Position numbers and translations under genes: made by a program | Assembly (NCBI RefSeq): GCF_000143415.4 | Contig: NW_003314266.1 | Coordinates: forward strand, 2,928,287 to 2,992,286 | Reading direction: 5' to 3' | DNA: 64,000 nt | Source: Selaginella moellendorffii | Lineage: Eukaryota > Streptophyta > Lycopodiopsida > Selaginellales > Selaginellaceae | Notes under the pieces: generated by a model | The model's database searches: none | Seen by the model: the letters and a program-made list of their open reading frames with translations, nothing else | Told to the model about the DNA's origin: nothing | Shown here: piece after piece, positions 1 to 9,767 of the stretch | How the letters are laid out: each line of letters starts with the position of its first letter | Numbering within the stretch: the stretch's first letter is position 1

Positions 1-334
1 GATACCCGTTAAGGGCATATGCCGAAAGCACCGTGTTCCATGTCACAGCATCTCTGCCGGTGGTCATTTGATCAAACAATTCTTTCGCAGAGCCGATATG
101 CCCGCTTTGGGCATACGCAGCGATCATCAAGTTCCAGGAGAAAACGTTCTTCACGGCGAGACCATCAAAAACCCGCCGAGCTTCTTCCAAACTCCCACAC
201 CTCCCATACATTTGCACAAGCAAATTCGAGAGGTACTGCGCTTGGTGGTGGTGACTCGCGATCTTTGAGTGGACGTCTCTCACCTGGGACAAGCTCTTGC
301 AAGATCTGATAAGCCCAACAAAGTCTTCCACCAT
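1..334 (-). CDS. PLS-type PPR protein, N-terminal part, cut by left window edge
   Basis: Reading the minus strand from an ATG at 334-332 gives an open frame to the window edge (111 complete codons). It opens with a typical plant PPR entry region (MVEDFVGLIRSCKSL, then VHSKIASH), followed by motifs with the hallmarks QMYGRCGSLEEARRVFD, NVFSWNLMIAAYAQSGH and DAVTWNTVLSAYALNGY. This is the P-L-S spacing of plant organellar RNA-binding PPR proteins. The first in-frame stop upstream is TAA near 383-385, so the ATG at 334 is the first and only sensible start. The C-terminal part, and therefore any E/DYW editing domain, lies outside the window. Family function is organellar RNA editing or processing; the RNA target cannot be inferred. 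Confidence 0.85.
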   Translation of the reverse strand, partial: MVEDFVGLIRSCKSLSQVRDVHSKIASHHHQAQYLSNLLVQMYGRCGSLEEARRVFDGLAVKNVFSWNLMIAAYAQSGHIGSAKELFDQMTTGRDAVTWNTVLSAYALNGY

Positions 335-462
335 TCCATAGACAAAAGAGAGAAAGTTCTCAACAGAGAGAAAGAAACTAGCTTATATGCCCGAAGGAAA
401 AAAACCAAAAAAGAGAAGCTCTAAGCTCTTGGAAAGCTCTCACCTTTGTTTATACTTAATAC

Positions 463-1767
463 TTACTTGACTCCCACCACCGCCTTGAGAGCGCTCATAG
501 CTTCCAAGAGCTTGCCATAGTCACTGCCGCTGCTACACCCGGATGGAAGCTCCACGCCCATGAAGCCGTAGAGCCGCTCCACTTGAACGCCCAAGGATCC
601 ACCAGCGGCGTCCCGGTAGCCGATCAACTTTTTAAGCGCAACAATCTCCTTGCGAAGGCGAGCGCGCTTTTCCTTTTCCGGGACCTGCTGGAAGTTTTCA
701 CCTTGAACACCATCACTTAAGAAGAAACTTAAAGCTCCAAACAAGTAAAAGAAAGCTCTCACCTCGGGCTTGGCGGCGGCGGCGGCAGCGGCAGCGTTTC
801 GTGCCGAGGTGACGGATTCGTCCGAGCTCACTGCGTTGGGCTCCTCTGGAAAATCCTCGGTCATGGAAGCGTACTCGTCCACGGAAGATCTCGGCTCCTC
901 CTTGCTGTGATCCTGTCCCTCGACGCTGGAGCCACCGTTTTCCACTGAAGCGGCATGGACTTCCTTGGTACTGTCAGGAGCAGCCGCGATCTTTTTCTTG
1001 GCTCCACCAGATTCTTCCTCGGGATTTTCTGGACTGGATCTTTTGTTTGTATCTTCCGGGATAACGCTCGATCCCACTCCCTGATCCTTACTGCCACTGC
1101 CCTCCTTGTCTTTATCAGCATCAACCTTGACGCCACTCTCTTTGTCTTGCTCGCCATCGTGGTCATGAGCTTTAGCTCCAGTAGCGCCACCATCGTCATC
1201 GTCCGCGAGCTCAACTTCCACGCACTGATAAAAATCCGGAGATCCTTTGCACTGCGATTCGGCCTTTTCGATCTTGCTGCCATCTTCATCGTCCTCCTCT
1301 TTTTCCTCGAGCTCCACCGAAGTCTTTGGCTCCGAGGGAGGCTTCTCCACCACAATGTAGTCCTCGGAGGATTTCCCCGGCTCGCCGTGATCCTCTGGAG
1401 CCTCCTCGCAAGAAATCTCTCCAACAGCTGGCTCTGGGCGATCTTCTTTCTTCGATCCGGCTTCTAGGTTCTCCGAGCAAGCCGACGAAGAAGCCCCAAC
1501 TTGATCCTCTTTCTCGGCCTCCCCATCATCCCGGACAGACCCCTGGCATTCCTCGGAGCTCCCAGGCGACCACTCGAGGTAGTGTTTGGGAGCCTGGAGG
1601 ATCTTCTTGAGGAGAAGAAACCCCACAGCGGCCGATCCAACAGGCACCGCGAGGAGAGCGCCAGCAAACGCAAGAACGACCGCGGATGGAACAAGAACCG
1701 GGAGCGAGATCACAACAAGCCCCCCAATGCTGGCTTTCTTGCCCAGCTCCCACAGCCGCGACGACAT
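463..1767 (-). CDS. Acidic protein with N-terminal membrane hairpin, function unknown
   Basis: An open frame of 434 codons starts at ATG 1767. Residues about 10-55 form a long hydrophobic stretch rich in V, L and A (VVISLPVLVPSAVVLAFAGA, then GSAAVGFLLLKKI), consistent with a membrane hairpin or two membrane segments. The middle (about 60-330) is highly acidic and low complexity (E, D, K, S) and looks disordered; it ends in an alanine run. The C-terminal 75 residues are more ordered (ALKKLIGYRDAAG, VERLYGFMGVELP). Positions 762-688 (75 nt) start GTGAG, end in CAG, and encode residues out of character with their surroundings, so this is probably a stop-free intron; the spliced form is join(1767..763, 687..463), 408 aa. 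It is divergent from the NYN gene, with 250 bp between start codons. Similar membrane-anchored acidic proteins of unknown role exist in plants; I do not assign a function. Confidence 0.7.
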   Translation of the reverse strand: MSSRLWELGKKASIGGLVVISLPVLVPSAVVLAFAGALLAVPVGSAAVGFLLLKKILQAPKHYLEWSPGSSEECQGSVRDDGEAEKEDQVGASSSACSENLEAGSKKEDRPEPAVGEISCEEAPEDHGEPGKSSEDYIVVEKPPSEPKTSVELEEKEEDDEDGSKIEKAESQCKGSPDFYQCVEVELADDDDGGATGAKAHDHDGEQDKESGVKVDADKDKEGSGSKDQGVGSSVIPEDTNKRSSPENPEEESGGAKKKIAAAPDSTKEVHAASVENGGSSVEGQDHSKEEPRSSVDEYASMTEDFPEEPNAVSSDESVTSARNAAAAAAAAKPEVRAFFYLFGALSFFLSDGVQGENFQQVPEKEKRARLRKEIVALKKLIGYRDAAGGSLGVQVERLYGFMGVELPSGCSSGSDYGKLLEAMSALKAVVGVK

Positions 1768-1923
1768 AGCGCTTGCAATCTAGGATCTCCTACTCACCGA
1801 TCGGCACCACGCTCACAAAGACAACACAAAGAGCTCGCTGGAGGAAGCGCTCGCCCTGGTCCGCCTCCATGAACCCTATAATCACCGAGAAAGTCACTGT
1901 TATGTGGCGGCGTGGGAAAGCGA

Positions 1924-1975
1924 CACGTGGAGCGCACTCATACGGTGTCACCTGACTCAGCGCTAGCGCGGGAAA
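1924..1975. promoter_or_regulatory. G-box and E2F-like motif in a divergent 250-bp promoter
   Basis: Between the divergent starts at 1767 (minus) and 2018 (plus) lie a CACGTG G-box at 1924-1929 and GCGGGAAA (an E2F-type site, TTTCCCGC on the other strand) at 1968-1975, followed by two TTAGGGTT telo-box-like repeats near 1990 and 2030. The motifs are seen directly; regulation by them is inference. Confidence 0.35.
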
Positions 1976-2017
1976 TTTAAAATTTGGGTTTTAGGGTTCT
2001 TGGCTAGGTTATGGAGA

Positions 2018-3871
2018 ATGCGGGGATTTAGGGTTCTTGGGGCGAGTTACGTCCAGCGCAGGGGGATTTCCAAGTGGTTCCGTGCGCAGTGGTGCGATGT
2101 CCGCCTGGCCTGCGGTGGCCTCCCTCCCACACAAGTCCCAGTGGCCGCCATTCGCAATCCCGAGATCATCCGCAACTCTCCTCGCCGGGATGCGCTTCAC
2201 GAGCGGCGGCTTCGCGGCCATGACGATGAGTGCCGCGCCGAGTACCTCGCCGCCAAGCGGATCTCCGGGGTGGGATTCCAGCACCACGGCTTCGATTGCA
2301 GCATCGACGACGTGCGCTGGATCGGCGATGGCCAGCAATCCGTGTCGCTCATCTGGGATCTCCACAACAAGCCCGAGGGGATGGATCCCTACACCGCTGC
2401 GAAGAGGGTGGTCGAGATCGCCGGTGTGTTTGGGAGCGTGGTGGAGAGGACAGCGTACGCGAGCCGCCGGATGCTGTGCTTCCTCCCGCTCTTCACGCGC
2501 GAGTATAACAAGGTGAGAGACTTCGAGGTGGTGGACGGAGAGGTGGTGGAGAGGAATCTCTCGTGCCCGCTTTGCGGCGATGGTGAAGCTCGAGCGCCGC
2601 ACTGGGCGAATCTGGTGAAGCACTTCCGGCTCAAGCACGAGAGGGCCAGGACCAAGATGATCTATCGGATGCATCTGGCGTCCGGGGAGGAGAAGAAGTC
2701 GTGGAGGAAGATCTTGCTTCACCAGGAGACCAAATATCAGCGCGCTGCTAGAGCTGTGTTGACGCCTCGGGTGCTCTTGCCGGATGGATTGCCGCTGGCG
2801 CTCATCAAGGCCGGGTACTTTGTGAAGCAGATGCCTGATAAGCCCGCCAAGGCACCGGACATGGCTGTTTGGTCTCACATCCTACAGGTACTGTTATTCT
2901 TGAAATGTTTCTCTTCATCGTTTCTTCTTCTTTTCTGCCAGTTCCATTCTGCCAGTTCCACATCAAAAAATTCTTTTTTTCTTGGTTTCGTTTGCTCCAA
3001 CTTCTTTTCTTCCATCTTTGTTCCTCTCAAAGCTTAGGTCCAGTAACTCTGAATTTGTTTTTTTTCTTGTTTTTTATTACATAGAGCTTTGATGGCTTCA
3101 ACTTTTTCCTTCTTTGCGCTTTGATCCAATCAACTTCTTTTCTTCCACCTCCAAATCTTTGTTCCTCTCAGAGCTTTGATCCAGTAACTTATCTTTTTAC
3201 TTGTCTTTGCGTGGAGCTTTGATGACTTCAACTTTTTCCTTCTTTGAGCTTTGGTCCAATCAACTCTTTCTCATTCTATACTGTCTCTCTTCTTTGCTTG
3301 CATAACTTTTCATTTCATTCATTCATTCATTCATATACTGTTTACAAGGTCTCGCAGCGTCCCCCCAAGAAGCATGAGACTCTTTGCATATTTCTTTCCT
3401 CTTCTTTGCTTTGAGCTTCTCGCTTAGCACACAATGTTGTACTTCTCATTCGTCTTTCTCTTCTCTAACCATCTTGGAACTTTTTATCAGGTAGCCAACC
3501 TCGGGATCAGCTGCATCTGCCTCGTCTGCGACAACGTAAACTACACCGGCGCAATGGAGTTCGCGCGGCGGCAGAACGTCCACACGGTCCTCATCGGCAT
3601 CGGCGCGAGGCAGAAGATAAAAGAGAAAGCCAACCTCTACTTCTCGTGGGAGGAGGTGGTGACGGGCAAAGCCCTGGCCATGGCCGAGCAAGCCGCCGCG
3701 AGCTGGGCCACCAAGCAGACCGAACCAGGCAAGTCCAAGTCAAAGAAGAAAAAAAAGGAGCCTTTCGCAGTCCAGGAGGACGACATGTTCTTCGAGTACT
3801 ACGAGAACTTGTACCCCTCCTCCTCCGGCTCGTCGGAGTTCGAGTGGAGCGATTCGGACGAGTCGGACTGA
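2018..3871 (+). CDS. NYN-domain protein with inserted C2H2 zinc finger
   Basis: Two exons, 2018-2887 and 3491-3871, give 416 aa. The start is the first ATG (2018), which opens a basic, hydroxylated leader (MRGFRVLGASYVQRRGISKW) resembling an organellar presequence. The first half of a NYN (PIN-like ribonuclease) fold is seen as SVSLIWDLHNKPEGMDPYTA and YASRRMLCFLP. A C2H2 finger follows (CPLCG, then H-x3-H in HFRLKH), then LLHQETKYQRAARAVLTPR, and the fold finishes in exon 2 (LGISCICLVCDNVNYTGAM, NVHTVLIG). This order matches the plant C2H2/NYN family typified by Arabidopsis At5g52010 (recognised from memory). The C-terminus is lysine-rich and then acidic. NYN proteins are predicted metal-dependent RNases, but one expected acidic residue lies in CLVCDNV where relatives have SDDSDF, so activity is uncertain. 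The 603-bp intron is T-rich and far longer than most introns here. Confidence 0.85.
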
Positions 3872-3918
3872 TCCGTGCTTCAAAATCTTCTCAGGGATCT
3901 TTGTTTCCTTCATTTGGA

Positions 3919-4059
3919 AAGTTTGCGAGGAACTTAGCAGGCTTTGATCTGCTTGTCGTGCTTCTCGCGACGTAAATGGAAATCTTTGCTTCTTTCATTT
4001 GGAAGTAACAACGATCATTGTAAGTTTGCGAGGAACTTAGCAGGCTTTGATCTGCTTGT
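3919..4059. repeat. Direct repeat duplicating the 3' end of the DIT1-like gene
   Basis: A 38-bp sequence beginning aagtttgcgaggaact is identical at 3919-3956 and 4022-4059. The second copy contains the last codons and stop of the DIT1-like gene; the first lies just beyond that stop, in the gap to the convergent NYN gene. The sequence to the left of each copy is also related (ctttgtttccttcatttgga versus ctttgcttctttcatttgga), so this looks like a local tandem duplication of about 100 bp with a small insertion. Confidence 0.85.
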
Positions 4060-5624
4060 AGTGGCTGGGTCGACCATCTGGGAATCTCACAAGCTCTATC
4101 GTGTAGCCATCGCGCTTGAGCAGCAGCTGCTCGTTCGATCCCAGCTCCTCGCAAGCCAGCTTCCCCGATAGCTCCCCAGATCGAATGACTTTGGAGTGGA
4201 GCAGCATGAACTTCCCATCCGCGAGCTCCACCACCGCGTTGTGCCACGGCGTGGGGATGTGGAAGTTCTTCTCCTCGGACGAGCGCTGCGCGGCGAGCAG
4301 CGAGGTATGGATCACATTGATCCCATACTTGGGGCCGCGATTGGGATGCGGGTGGATCGAGACGCGCAGCGCGAGAGGGAAGAGCCACTCCACCATGGCC
4401 GAGTAGGCGCGGTTGCGCAAGAGCATGAGGAAGCCCACCTTGCTGCAAAGCTCCTCCTTTGCGGCGAGCGAGGGGAGACCCTTGCAGCTCTTGTGTTCTT
4501 GGAGATCCTCGAGCATGAATCTGGAGAAGCCATGGTGTAAGTTGCGCGTCTCCACGCTCTCTTGGATGTCCTTGCGCACGGAGGATTCGTCGTTGCCAAA
4601 CAAGCACAGTAGCGCTCGTCTCGCGGTCTCTGCGCTGGAAGTGAGCTTCGTCTCGATCGGGTGCTCCAAGACCGTGTTGGAGATCAGCGCTGCGATGCTA
4701 TCCTCGTCTTGGTTGTCCAGGAGGAAATCATCCAGGCGAAAGAAGTTGATCAATCCGGGATGTAGATCATGCGCCATCTCGCGAAACATCCTTCCGTAGC
4801 TATCCACAGTAGCATCATCGGCTCCAACTGGAAGAAATCGCGTAAGACGATGGATCGAAGCAATCCAGCTCCAGGAACTTACCCAGATCCGAGAAGACGT
4901 GGCCATCCGAGACGATGTTGTAGTGCACGCCCGGAGGATAGACCTCCTTGACGAGATCCGCGATGATCTTCATGGAGCGAATGGCGAGCTCCTCGGCCTT
5001 GTCCGGGAACTTCCCCAGCGTCTTGTCTGGATTGCACGACTTCACTGGAAACGCCGGCAGGATGAACTCGAGAGGAACGTTTCTCGCGACGTGGTATCTC
5101 ACTCTCTCGCCGAATCTCTGCTTGCCTCCGCTGGTAAACCACTGATCGTTGCTGGCAAAGTGGATGAAGTTCTTCTCGATGATCTCCAGCGCGCGAGCGG
5201 TGATCTCGTCCACCTCTTGATCGGCAGTGGAGGTGTCCAGGAGGCAAGATCTCGTCATGGCGCTGTTGTCCAGCAAGAGAGGGGCGAGGTAGTCGATCTC
5301 GCGCTCCAGCGTACCTGGATCGACGAACACCACGCCCTCGAAGCCATTGCCGAGGAATCTCTCGTAGATCGTGGCTGCCCAGGTGCTGGATTGGTCAGCT
5401 CCGAGCAGAGTGATGGTGTACTTGTTGATCGCTGGAGCGATGGTGCGCGAGGCTTGCTTGGCTGCCTCGAGATCTTGTGCCTTGCTCGCAACCACGGACT
5501 GGAAGGTGAAATCGCCCTTCTGGGCGACTGGGACACGGCGCGACGCGGACTGGGAGATGAAGGCGATCTCGCCGCTCTCCCTGTGAATGTACAAGAAAGC
5601 GATCTTGTCCTTGGGATAAGCCAT
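4037..5624 (-). CDS. DIT1/PvcA-family isocyanide synthase-like protein
   Basis: Two exons, 5624-4883 and 4827-4037, joined across a 55-bp GT..AG intron, encode 510 aa; the splice restores the family motif FSDLVG. The region from about residue 150 onward carries the DIT1/PvcA (IsnA) signatures: FGERVRYHV, FPVKSCNPDKTLGKFPDKAE, YNIVSDGHVFSDLVG, RVSIHPHPNRGPKYGI and TPWHN. In bacteria and fungi this family makes isocyanide on an amino acid (PvcA/IsnA, from tyrosine or tryptophan with a pentose phosphate) or the N-formyl-tyrosine precursor of dityrosine (yeast Dit1). The first 120 residues are an extra domain, and total length is close to fungal Dit1. No partner oxygenase (PvcB) or P450 (Dit2) lies in the window. 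It is convergent with the NYN gene and divergent from the Crinkler-like gene. Family assignment is firm; substrate and product are unknown. Confidence 0.85.
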
Positions 5625-5724
5625 GGCGTTCTAGCTAGATGGGAAGAATTGCTATAAAGTTTCTAGGAATTGCGATCACTTACGTGTTTGTTCTCCTCTG
5701 TTAGGTCGAGGTCTCTTTGAAGTT

Positions 5725-5734
5725 CCTTTATATA
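5725..5734 (-). promoter_or_regulatory. TATA box of the DIT1-like gene
   Basis: The minus strand reads TATATAAAGG here, about 100 bp upstream of the ATG at 5624, a normal distance for a plant TATA box plus a short leader. Confidence 0.5.
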
Positions 5735-6014
5735 ATGGAGAGGTGTCTTGGTACATTTTAGACCCGCAATTTAGAAACGTGAGAGGGTTGGGCCGCCTGT
5801 CCTGGCCGCCATGTGGAATTATATTGACCAAGCCAGTCAGAGTATTCCTAGAATGTTTTAAGCAAATAAAAATAAGCCTAATATACTAGGAATTGTTTAG
5901 TATAACTATTAACTCTATATCTGTTTAATATAATTAATTGATTCTTATTATCAAGATTTATTGGTACATTATCAACTGGTGGAATATCCTTGGCAGCGGG
6001 CCTAGGGTTTTGCA

Positions 6015-7872
6015 ATGCCTGACTCCGTAGGTCGCTTCCAACGCTTCCATGATTCCATGTTTGTGTCCTTTGAAGGTGGAACACATCGCGCTCTCGATCC
6101 AGTTAAGGACACTCTCGTCGGATCCTTCTTCCAAATCAAGCTCGGCGGAAGTATCAGGGACGTGCCCGAGAGTTTGCTCATGTACGTCCGGCAGGACTTG
6201 GTAGACTTGTACGATGCCCTGCTGACTGACATTGCCGACGGTGAAGACACCCGGAGGGTGTACATCGGCCACCCAGGAACCGGAAAATCCCTGACGGCCA
6301 TCCAGCTCTTGTTCCTCTTGCTCAAGCAGCACAGCGCTAACCCAGTGGTGTACTACTCGCATACGGTGTCCCAGGGAGTTTACCACCTTTTCAAGGGGGG
6401 ACAGTTCCACTCGCTTCTTAAGTTCGACGCGGTGGCGCGGTACTTAGAGGATCCAGACACGTTCTATATACATGATGGCAGTGAGGTTTCGGATTCAGGC
6501 GGCGTCGAGGCCCGAACCGTGCTAGTAACAAGTCCCAAGGCTAGTGTTTACAAGGAGTTCGCCAAGGCTTCTGGGGGCTACGACGCTTTTTATGGTCGCT
6601 TATGGACTGAAGAGGAGCTGAAAGCATGTCGGGAGCGTTCGTATTCCCGGATACCATGGCAGACAGTCGCGCGGCATGTATATATGGCCGGCCCCATTCC
6701 CAGGCTCGTCTTCCAGACTGCGGAGAAGTTCAAAACCGTGGTGCGGACCCTGAAGAGCAAGCTAGCTCAGACATCAGATCTGCTTTCGGTTTTTTCTTCG
6801 ATACGCGACCACGACCTGGAGCAATCTTTCTCCCATGACGTAGTGCTTCACTTGGACAGGGGAAACGATTCGTCGGAAGGTTACACAAAGATTGCTTCGG
6901 ACTATGTGAAAGAACAGTTGTTGCTACGCCTGGATAAAGAAAAGTGGCTGGAGATGATTGACAAATACACCAATTTGCAAGGTGTAGGTGGCCTTACTTG
7001 TTTCCGGGCCACCGTCCTAGAGCTGCTTATGCACATTACCTTCCCAAGGTTCCTGGGAAAGTGCGAGCGGATCTGCAGCAAAACGCATCGACATTCAACT
7101 GCTGCTCCTGCCAGGATGAATGTGGATGAAGCCGAGGACTTCAAGGTTGTCTTTTATGTGAACTATGAAGACCTGCAAGCCAAGATCGAAAAGTGCATCG
7201 GGGATAAGTGTGCAGCGGCTTACTTCTGGCCGCGTACTAGGTCTGAGGCGGCCATAGATAGCATCTACATCGACTGCAAACGGAAACAGGCGTATCTTCT
7301 CCAAGCCACTGTCTCTAAGAAGCATGTGGTCGTATGGCATCCTGTGAAGTTACTTATGGAGTTTCTGAGCAGCAAGGCGATCCGGATTGCAGGTCTTTAC
7401 TTTGTGGTGTCGGACGCGATCTTTTCAGGATTCCGGACTCAAAGGTGGAGGAAAACTCGTGAAGTGAAAGGCGAGTATCCTGAGGTGATCAACATCCCCA
7501 GCCTTTGTCAGTACAAGCTGGAGTTCTCGGTACTTGAGGACGACTGGAAGAACATCGAAACGCTGAGCGATACCTTGCGAAACATGGATGACAATTTCAA
7601 ATTGACACTGGTAAGGTTTGAACTTTATTTTTTTTGCGATTGTCTTGACGGTCGTTGCTAGAGCCTGGAGAAGGATTTGCCAGAAGAGCATGTCCAGCGC
7701 AGGCGTTCTGCTGACAATTCCTCGTCCTCGTCTGTCACGTAAGCCAAGTGACGATTCTTGTTTGATACTCATTGAGGTGTTTCACAGGATCGAGCCAGAG
7801 TGCGAGCTTGACATCACAGAGATAGATGTGGCCGCAGGCGAGCTTTATGAGCAGGACTATGATGAGGAGTAA
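6015..7872 (+). CDS. Crinkler/RHS-type P-loop NTPase with C-terminal nuclease-like domain
   Basis: Three exons, 6015-7610, 7662-7738 and 7788-7872 (introns 51 and 49 bp), encode 585 aa. Residues 81-92 hold a Walker A motif (VYIGHPGTGKS), followed by family features of the Crinkler/RHS NTPase: VVYYSHTV, VLVTSPKASVYKEF, LWTEEELKACRE and GPIPRLVFQ. Residues about 403-440 (YFWPRTRSEAAIDSIYI, then YLLQATVSKKH) match the PD-(D/E)xK-like nuclease fold seen after this NTPase, with D415, Q430 and K435/K436 as candidate active-site positions. The tail is acidic. In oomycetes, chytrids and some fungi such proteins are effectors or anti-element nucleases; they are unusual in plants. No signal peptide or LxLFLAK-type header is present. 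The gene is head to head with the DIT1-like gene (390 bp between starts). Family assignment comes from motif order; role in the plant is unknown. Confidence 0.75.
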
Positions 7873-8313
7873 CGTAAACCTTAAACCCTCAAACTTTTTA
7901 AACTTTGCAACCAAATGTTCAAATATTTCATAATGGAATCTAATTAGGGCGTCTTTGAAGACGCTGTGATGAAGAAAGAGTGGATTCTTCCCGATGAAGA
8001 CCCAGGAGCATGGTACAATGGTTAAAAATTACATCACATAAGTTTAACGTAATTTTAACTTTATCACCCTTGTGCATGCAATTGGGCAGCTGTGAAACAT
8101 GGTTTGAGAAAGTTTCATGATCCAAAATTTTCCCCAGCCGTAGCAATCCAAAGCTTCTGGAGGAGTTTATTATGACGTAATGGCTTCACGAACGGCTTTG
8201 AGATATCTTCAGTTGCTTTAATGCTAGAAAACACTACTTTGGCCTGCCAGCAGTTCCAGGACGGTCTATACCTCCCATCGCTCCATCAGCGCATCGCATG
8301 ATCCAGGTGGTGA
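7873..8313. other. Intergenic, with one exon-like open stretch
   Basis: AT-rich spacer. Positions 7948-8025 directly follow a TAG acceptor-like site and read as 25 sense codons with good amino-acid composition (GVFEDAV, KEWILPDEDPG) before a stop. No splice from the upstream gene joins it in the right phase, so it may be a lost or alternative last exon. I see nothing else recognisable. Confidence 0.3.
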
Positions 8314-8320
8314 TATAAAA
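8314..8320 (+). promoter_or_regulatory. TATA box of the BAHD gene
   Basis: TATAAAA lies 66-72 bp upstream of the chosen ATG (8386), a typical plant core-promoter spacing. Confidence 0.5.
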
Positions 8321-8385
8321 AACTGGATAAGAGAAACCCCGTAGCTGTAGCTTTGCATTCGTCCAATCTTCTTATCCGTTCAGAT

Positions 8386-9767
8386 ATGGTTTTCGTCGAG
8401 AGATCCACACTCGTCCGCCCAGCGTCAACAGTCCTCAATGGATTCGGTTTCGGCAACAACACCAAAACGCTGCTGTGCATCTTCAGCCACATGTACCAGG
8501 AGTTTCCATACCGGAACCGCCTCCTCTTCTTCAGGCCGCCTTCGCAACCGTTTTCGAAGATCATCACCCACATGAAACAGTCTTTGGCGGCGGCGCTGTC
8601 CGAGTTCTACCCTGTCGCTGGCAGGATCTCCGTCCGCAAGGACATGCGAATGCAGCTCGAATGCAACAATCACGGCGTCATGTTCAGCGAGGCGTCGTGC
8701 GATCGCCCACTTCCCGAAGGCGACAAGTTTGATCTGGACCCCGAGTTCCTGCTGGAGCTGTCTCAAGCTCCTGGGCACGAGAAGGATCTCAAGTGGCCGT
8801 GGCCGGAAGATGCTCCACTCCTTTTCATCCAGGTACACAAGATCTGACAAACTGTATTGAAAGACAATGTTATACTTTCAAGGTGACCGAGTTTTCGTGC
8901 GGAGGCGTCTGCGTGGCGATGAAGTACAGCCACGAGCTCATGGATGGTACAAGTTTCTGGCACTTTATTCAATCCTGGGCGGAGATCTCTTGTGGAAAAC
9001 CAATCTCCCAGCCTCCTTATGTGGTTCTATTCCCGATTGGAATCCCACCTAGCGATGCTCCTCCTCCACCAGTTCCCAGCGGAGGAATGCTCACTCTACT
9101 CGATCGAAATGCGCCGGATCCGGGGCTTTTCGGCTACAAGTCCTTCCCGAGAACTCGGAGGTTCCGATTCGGGAAGCTGAAGATCCAGGCTCTCAATCAG
9201 AGAAACCCCGAGTACTCCACATTCCAGCTCCTATCATCGCACATCTGGTGGAAAGTTTGCTTAGCTCGCGGCTTGGGCGACAAAGACACCACCAAGCTGT
9301 TCTTCGCGGTGAATTGCCGAGGGCGATTCCCGCACCTCCCGAAAGAGTATCTCGGCACTCCCGCTGCATGGGCGATGGCGTCGGCGAAGTGTGGCGAGAT
9401 GGAATCGCTGGGAATGATCTCCTCGCTCATCAAGAAGACGATCAGGGAGTTTAGCGAGGAGAGCTGGGGCGTGTCGGCGGGGTTTCTCGAGCACTACGCG
9501 GGTGGAGAGTCGAGCGACAAGGCGGTGCTTGATATGAGGCCGGACAGGGACTTGTACATTGGGAGCTCGTTCTATTTCCCGGTCTTCCACGAGTTCTCGT
9601 GGGGGACCCCGTGCGAGATGGCCATGGCGCAAGCTCCAGCGAATGGGCGAATGTATTACTTCCCGGGCAAAGAGAAAGGCAGCGTGGATCTCTACATCAC
9701 GCTGCAACACCAGGCAATGGACAAGCTCGAGAACGACGCATCTTTCTGCGACATGCAGGCGAGCTAA
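8386..9767 (+). CDS. BAHD acyltransferase
   Basis: Two exons, 8386-8832 and 8883-9767 (50-bp intron), encode 443 aa, the usual family length. The catalytic HxxxD motif is HELMD at residues 166-170, just after the splice, as in most plant BAHD genes, which carry one intron here. The structural DFGWG motif appears as EFSWG near the C-terminus. Other family landmarks are FYPVAGR and FFAVNCRGR. BAHD enzymes move acyl groups from CoA thioesters to alcohols or amines in the cytosol (lignin, phenolamide, wax and volatile pathways). The specific acceptor cannot be read from sequence; resemblance to HCT-type enzymes is only general. The start is the first in-frame ATG, 66 bp downstream of a TATA box. 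Confidence 0.92.

Noticed and set aside
4899-5657. 252-codon plus-strand frame opposite the DIT1-like gene
   Set aside because: Antisense shadow of a gene with firm family motifs; GC-rich coding strands commonly give long antisense frames.
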